Source: an uncultured bacterium
GTDB taxonomy: Bacteria > DUMJ01
DNA: 46,046 nucleotides
Direction: 5' to 3'
NCBI GenBank assembly: GCA_937958695.1
Contig: CALGNK010000029.1
Coordinates: 1-46,046 of the forward strand
Shown: piece by piece, positions 42,243 through 46,046 of the stretch
Position numbering within the stretch: position 1 is the first letter of the stretch
Layout of the letters: every line of letters starts with the position of its first letter
Notes under the pieces: model-generated
What the model was told of the DNA's origin: nothing
The model's input: only the letters and a program-made list of their open reading frames with translations
Database searches by the model: none
Translations under genes and position numbers: made by a program

Positions 42243-43679
42243 TTACCCCAATGCCTTCCTTAACAATTCATTTACAAGTTTAGGATTAGCTTTACCCTTA
42301 GTCAACCTCATTACCTGTCCTACGAGGAACATAAATGATTTCTCTTTACCCTTCTTGTATTCTTCAACCACATTAGCATTCTCTTTTAGAACCTGTTCTA
42401 TGACTGAAGATAATTCAGAGGTATCAGTAATCTGAAGTAAATTTCTCTCTTCTATCACCTTTCTTGGAGAAATACCCTTATCTATAAGTTCTGGCAGAAT
42501 ATCTTTAGCTATCCTACCACTTATCTTCTCTTCGTCTATAAGTGTCAAAAGTTCAACTAGCATTCTTGGGGTGAGTAAGGTTTGATTTATTGCTTTATTT
42601 CTATCCTTAAGTTCTTTGGTAACATCAACCAGTAACCAATTGGCAATATTCTTAGGGTTATTATAAAGCTTTATTGTTTCATCAAAAAATGTGGACATCT
42701 CAAGATCATGCGCTAACAATTTTGCCTCATAAGGAGTTAATCCTAGTTTCTTATATCTCTCATATTTTTCTTCTGGTAATTCTGGTATCTGAGCCCTTAT
42801 TTTCTCTATCCATCCATCATCTATCTCTAAAGGAACAAGGTCCGGTTCTGGGAAGTATCTATAATCGTGTGCCTCTTCTTTACTTCTCATGCTTATTGTT
42901 TTTTCATTCTTCTCATCCCAATGCCTAGTCTCTTGTATAATCTCTCTTCCTTTAGAAACTATATCTATCTGTCTTTCAATCTCATACTGTAGAGCTCTCT
43001 CGACCGCCCTAAATGAGTTTATATTTTTTAATTCTGTCTTAGTTCCTAACCTTTCTGAGCCCTTTGGCCTTATTGAAACGTTAGCCTCGCATCTCATACT
43101 CCCCTCTTCCATCTTACCATCGCATACACCAAGGAAGACGAGGATATCTCTTATGTTTGTAAGATACTCCTTAGCCTCTTCAGGACTCGATATATCCGGC
43201 TCAGAGACTATCTCAAGTAGAGGAACACCACTCCTATTAAAGTCTACGAAAGACATATCAGAACCAGTAATACGTCCTCCACTATGGATTAATTTCCCAG
43301 TATCTTCCTCAAGATGGACCCTTCTTATCCTTATTCGCTTCCTTCCGCTAGATGTTTCTATCTCTAGATATCCCTGTATCCCTATAGGCGTATCATACTG
43401 TGAGATCTGATAGTTTTTTGGCAGGTCAGGATAAAAGTAATTCTTACGATGGAATATGGCATTTCTATTTATCTTACAATTAAGAGCTAATGCAGTAAGA
43501 ATAGCATACTCTACAGCCTTCTTGTTTAATACTGGTAAAGCCCCTGGTAAACCTAAACATACAGGACAAGTTAAAGTATTAGGAGGGGCTCCAAACTGGA
43601 CAGGACAACTGCAAAATACTTTAGACTTAGTCAAAAGTTCTGCGTGGATTTCAATCCCTATATTAACTTCATACTCCAT
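42243..43679 (-). CDS. gatB: aspartyl/glutamyl-tRNA amidotransferase subunit B
   Basis: A 478-residue subunit of GatCAB, which phosphorylates and amidates Glu-tRNA(Gln) and/or Asp-tRNA(Asn). It opens with [20 protein letters not shown]; the zinc site is CSCPVQF...CPVCLGLPG; kinase-domain segments include [32 protein letters not shown] and [16 protein letters not shown]. The tail (about 330-478) is the helical YqeY-like tRNA-binding domain. The start is the ATG at 43679 behind GGGAGGG; the frame runs further upstream into gatA but without that site. It overlaps gatA by 11 bases. Confidence 0.97.
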   Translation of the reverse strand: MEYEVNIGIEIHAELLTKSKVFCSCPVQFGAPPNTLTCPVCLGLPGALPVLNKKAVEYAILTALALNCKINRNAIFHRKNYFYPDLPKNYQISQYDTPIGIQGYLEIETSSGRKRIRIRRVHLEEDTGKLIHSGGRITGSDMSFVDFNRSGVPLLEIVSEPDISSPEEAKEYLTNIRDILVFLGVCDGKMEEGSMRCEANVSIRPKGSERLGTKTELKNINSFRAVERALQYEIERQIDIVSKGREIIQETRHWDEKNEKTISMRSKEEAHDYRYFPEPDLVPLEIDDGWIEKIRAQIPELPEEKYERYKKLGLTPYEAKLLAHDLEMSTFFDETIKLYNNPKNIANWLLVDVTKELKDRNKAINQTLLTPRMLVELLTLIDEEKISGRIAKDILPELIDKGISPRKVIEERNLLQITDTSELSSVIEQVLKENANVVEEYKKGKEKSFMFLVGQVMRLTKGKANPKLVNELLRKALG

Positions 43680-45114
43680 AGGTATTCCCTCCCAATTGAG
43701 GTCTTCTCTTATGAAAAGGTGTAGCCTGCTCAAACGCATATGCTACTTCAAAGAGTTTTGCTTCGCTAAATACAGGTCCTATAATTTGTAAGCCAACTGG
43801 TAAATTATTAACAAAACCACAAGGGATAGATATTGCTGGTAATCCGGCAAGGTTAATCGGAATCGTGCATATATCTGCCAGATACATCTCTAAAGGATTC
43901 TCAACCTTCTCACCTAGTTTAAATGGCAAGATTGGAGACGTAGGAGAGATAAGGACATCAAAACTCTCAAAAGCCTTCTTAAAGTCGCTGGCTATCAGAT
44001 TTCTAAACTTTAGAGCTTTTAGATAAAATGCCTCATAGTACCCTGCACTAAGAACGTATGTACCTAACATTATTCTCCTCTTTACCTCAGGCCCAAACCC
44101 TTCTCCTCTTGTATTACTCATCATCTCTTCTGCCGTCTTTCCATTAGCTCTAAAACCATATCTCACTCCGTCAAACCTAGCTAGATTAGAGCTCGCTTCT
44201 GCAGGAGCAAGTATATAGTAAGTTGGAACAGAATAACTTATATGTGGGAGAGATACCTCTTCAACGATAGCTCCTAAGTCTTGAAAGGTCTCTATAGCCT
44301 CTCTTATACATCTTTCGACTAAAGGATCTACGCCTTCAGCTAAAAGTTCTTTAATTATCCCTATCTTCATACCTTTTATATCTCCAGTAAGAGGAGAGTA
44401 CCGATAAGGCTCCACATTAAGGGAAGTAGAATCATTAGGATCATGGCCATTTATAAAGCTATACAATAATGCACAATCAGTTACATCTTTTGTAATTGGA
44501 CCTATCTGGTCTAAGGAAGAGGCAAAAGCAACTAAACCATATCTAGACACAGTGCCATAAGTAGGCTTTAACCCTACAACTCCGCAAAAAGAAGCAGGCT
44601 GTCTGATGGATCCACCGGTATCAGATCCTAAAGCCCATATTGAAAAACCAATTGCCACACTAGCAGCTGAACCTCCACTAGACCCTCCAGGGACTCTTTC
44701 TAAATCCCATGGATTTTTAGTTGGGCCAAAGGCAGAATTCTCGGTAGAAGACCCCATAGCAAATTCATCCAAATTAGTTTTACCAATAATATTAAAAGAT
44801 CTCTCTTTTAACTTTTCTATCACGGTAGCATCATATGGAGCTATAAAGTTTGAAAGTATCTTTGATGCGCAAGTATTTGGTAGACCTTTTACCAGTATAT
44901 TGTCCTTTATGGCTATAGGAAGCGCCGAATATGAAGCACCTTCTCTTATTGAATTAATAACCTCTTCAGGGTCTCTAATATTAAGATAAGCTTTAATCAA
45001 AGGCTCATACTTTTCTATCCTCTCTATGCAACTTTTTACTATATCTTTTGGAGCAATCTCTCTTTTAGATATGAGCTCTAAGAGTTCATGAGCAGTTAAG
45101 TCTGCTAACTCCAT
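43669..45114 (-). CDS. gatA: aspartyl/glutamyl-tRNA amidotransferase subunit A
   Basis: A 481-residue amidase that releases ammonia from glutamine for GatB. The Ser-cisSer-Lys triad is visible: Lys in PIAIKDNI (near 74), the cis-Ser and neighbours in [12 protein letters not shown] and the nucleophile Ser in [12 protein letters not shown]. The C-terminus ends with the conserved [11 protein letters not shown] and PFHKRRP. The start is the ATG at 45114, one base after the gatC stop, with GGAGG/GAGG just upstream; the GTG at 45126 lies inside that site. Confidence 0.97.
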   Translation of the reverse strand: MELADLTAHELLELISKREIAPKDIVKSCIERIEKYEPLIKAYLNIRDPEEVINSIREGASYSALPIAIKDNILVKGLPNTCASKILSNFIAPYDATVIEKLKERSFNIIGKTNLDEFAMGSSTENSAFGPTKNPWDLERVPGGSSGGSAASVAIGFSIWALGSDTGGSIRQPASFCGVVGLKPTYGTVSRYGLVAFASSLDQIGPITKDVTDCALLYSFINGHDPNDSTSLNVEPYRYSPLTGDIKGMKIGIIKELLAEGVDPLVERCIREAIETFQDLGAIVEEVSLPHISYSVPTYYILAPAEASSNLARFDGVRYGFRANGKTAEEMMSNTRGEGFGPEVKRRIMLGTYVLSAGYYEAFYLKALKFRNLIASDFKKAFESFDVLISPTSPILPFKLGEKVENPLEMYLADICTIPINLAGLPAISIPCGFVNNLPVGLQIIGPVFSEAKLFEVAYAFEQATPFHKRRPQLGGNTYGV

Positions 45115-45115
45115 T

Positions 45116-45409
45116 CTACTCCTCACCTCCTAATATAGGAGGTATAACAAAAAAGCCTCCTTCTTTTAAAGGAGCATTACTCAAAGCATCTTCTAATGAA
45201 AAGTTATTTTGGGGAATATCTTCTCTTAAGACATTAGTTACTGGTAAGATGTGATACATAGGAGGGACGTTAGATGTATCAATCTCGTCTAACTTAGCAG
45301 CATAATTCAACACATCATTTAGCTGACTTCTATACATCTCTCTTTCCTTATCAGTAAGCTTTAATCTTGCCAATCTCTCTATATGAATAACTTCTTCTAC
45401 AGAAAGCAT
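45116..45409 (-). CDS. gatC: aspartyl/glutamyl-tRNA amidotransferase subunit C
   Basis: A 97-residue stabilising subunit that wraps around GatA and GatB. It begins MLSVEEVIHIERLARLKL, typical of the family, followed by LNDVLNYAAKLDEIDTSNVPP and ends in a proline-rich GFFVIPPILGGEE tail. GGAGG lies seven bases before the ATG at 45409. The frame is open further to 45466, but that extension overlaps the upstream gene, is Cys-rich and unlike the family, so it is not counted. Confidence 0.96.
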   Translation of the reverse strand: MLSVEEVIHIERLARLKLTDKEREMYRSQLNDVLNYAAKLDEIDTSNVPPMYHILPVTNVLREDIPQNNFSLEDALSNAPLKEGGFFVIPPILGGEE

Positions 45410-45426
45410 CTTACAGCCTCCTTTTT

Positions 45427-46046
45427 TTACATCTTGGTAGCAACAAAAGCTACTAGACGGGCACAAGGAACTATTAATAACTGAGCTAGTATAGTACCCA
45501 TAAGTCTCGCTACAGTTAAAATTATAACTATATTTCTCACATCCTTCTGCGGTCTTACTTGTCTTAAAGCTTGGTCGGTTATAACCGCAATAGAAGGATC
45601 AACAAAAACCATAAATAATACTGTAGCTACACCATTTATTATACCAGAAAGTTGACTAGCGGTAACTCTATACTGAGGGACTATGGCTCCAGCATAGAGT
45701 GAACTTAAGACGCCTATAGTATAGAATCCAGTAATAAGTAACTGAAAAAAGAAGAATTTCTTTGGAATACCTTCAAAGATATCCCTTCCAATAATCTCTC
45801 TTTTGGGAATGACAATATCATCAAAAGAGTTTACAAAACTTTTAGGGTTAAATATCTTGAGAAATAATCTTAAGAGGGAACCTTCCTTTTCAAAGATTAT
45901 AATGAGCCTTCCAAATATATTTATAAATGTCGGCATAAGAAGTATGCCAGCTACCGTTCCAAGCGTGGTAGAAAGTATTATAATTCTAAAATTAATTAGA
46001 AGTGGTAAGGTCTGATGATTTCTAACAGAGATATCAACCATCTTTC
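45427..46046 (-). CDS. amj: Amj-family lipid II flippase (DUF2837), 5'-partial
   Basis: The last 206 or so codons of an integral membrane protein; the frame continues past the window edge, so the first codon is not seen and the ATG at 46041 is internal. Hydrophobic helices include LPLLINFRIIILSTTLGTVAGILLM (given here in part), a block around FFFFQLLITGFYTIGVL, and the conserved end GIINGVATVLFMVFVDP then ITDQALR, which is characteristic of the alternate MurJ (YdaH/Amj) family. These proteins flip peptidoglycan precursor lipid II across the cytoplasmic membrane. The gene ends 17 bases before gatC on the same strand and is probably cotranscribed with it. Confidence 0.8.
   Translation of the reverse strand, partial: KMVDISVRNHQTLPLLINFRIIILSTTLGTVAGILLMPTFINIFGRLIIIFEKEGSLLRLFLKIFNPKSFVNSFDDIVIPKREIIGRDIFEGIPKKFFFFQLLITGFYTIGVLSSLYAGAIVPQYRVTASQLSGIINGVATVLFMVFVDPSIAVITDQALRQVRPQKDVRNIVIILTVARLMGTILAQLLIVPCARLVAFVATKM

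Noticed and set aside
42889-43410. 173-codon open frame antisense to gatB
   Set aside because: Fully inside a certain gene on the other strand, no family resemblance, no ribosome site.
45427-46046. YIEGIA-type sporulation membrane protein
   Set aside because: First impression from the hydrophobic pattern, but the GIINGVATVLFMVFVDP...ITDQALR end fits the Amj/DUF2837 family better.
1-46046. tRNA, rRNA, CRISPR arrays, insertion sequences or prophage
   Set aside because: The gaps are short and scanned by eye; no cloverleaf-like sequence, regularly spaced repeat, transposase or integrase was found.

Overview
This is a gene-dense, AT-rich stretch of bacterial chromosome, roughly one third G+C by eye. 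Coding sequences lean heavily on AGA/AGG and ATA codons, Shine-Dalgarno sites are strong (GGAGG-type), promoters are sigma-70-like, and ATGA-type stop/start overlaps are common. Ferredoxin-type and radical-free anaerobic enzymes, split transketolase, GatCAB and an Amj-type flippase fit an anaerobic, possibly thermophilic bacterium of a Dictyoglomus, Thermotogae or Firmicutes-like kind. I cannot assign a species. I see no rRNA, tRNA, CRISPR, transposase or phage gene.

Layout. (1) 1-2604, plus strand: the tail of an ABC-transporter ATPase and a PcrA/UvrD helicase. (2) 2611-8235, minus strand: a SIS-domain sugar-phosphate protein, a tiny coupled ORF, an endonuclease III relative, an MsbA-like ABC exporter, then an IclR regulator with its own promoter driving a PreA-like dihydroorotate-dehydrogenase-family iron-sulfur protein. 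(3) 8333-22816, plus strand: a secreted PsbP-like protein, then a glycan-use locus with a GH42-type beta-galactosidase, a UroD-superfamily protein, a sugar ABC importer (binding protein and two permeases, no ATPase), a GH2 beta-mannosidase, a ROK repressor, a GH38 alpha-mannosidase and a second UroD-superfamily protein. A bidirectional terminator closes it. (4) 22853-27981, minus strand: a split transketolase, a third UroD-superfamily protein and an orphan family-5 solute-binding protein. (5) 28084-32917, plus strand: a DUF5060/DUF4038-type glycoside hydrolase, a glycerol-kinase-like FGGY kinase, and a second ABC exporter with its own promoter. (6) 32931-46046, minus strand: one tightly packed housekeeping run, amj (partial) - gatC - gatA - gatB - LpxB-related protein - RlmD-type methyltransferase - dnaE - nadB - nadC - malic enzyme, with almost every junction overlapping or touching.

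How it works together. Regions 3 to 5 look like a carbohydrate island. Mannose- and galactose-containing oligosaccharides would be imported by the family-1 importer, which must borrow an ATPase from elsewhere, and trimmed inside the cell by GH42, GH2 and GH38 enzymes under ROK control. The split transketolase, DUF4038-type hydrolase and FGGY kinase sit side by side around one divergent promoter region; that trio is what a D-apiose pathway would need, except that no isomerase is visible. The strongest unexplained signal is the presence of three divergent UroD/MtaA-superfamily proteins among the sugar genes, each with a different version of the HxC...C metal site and with no heme or corrinoid partner nearby.
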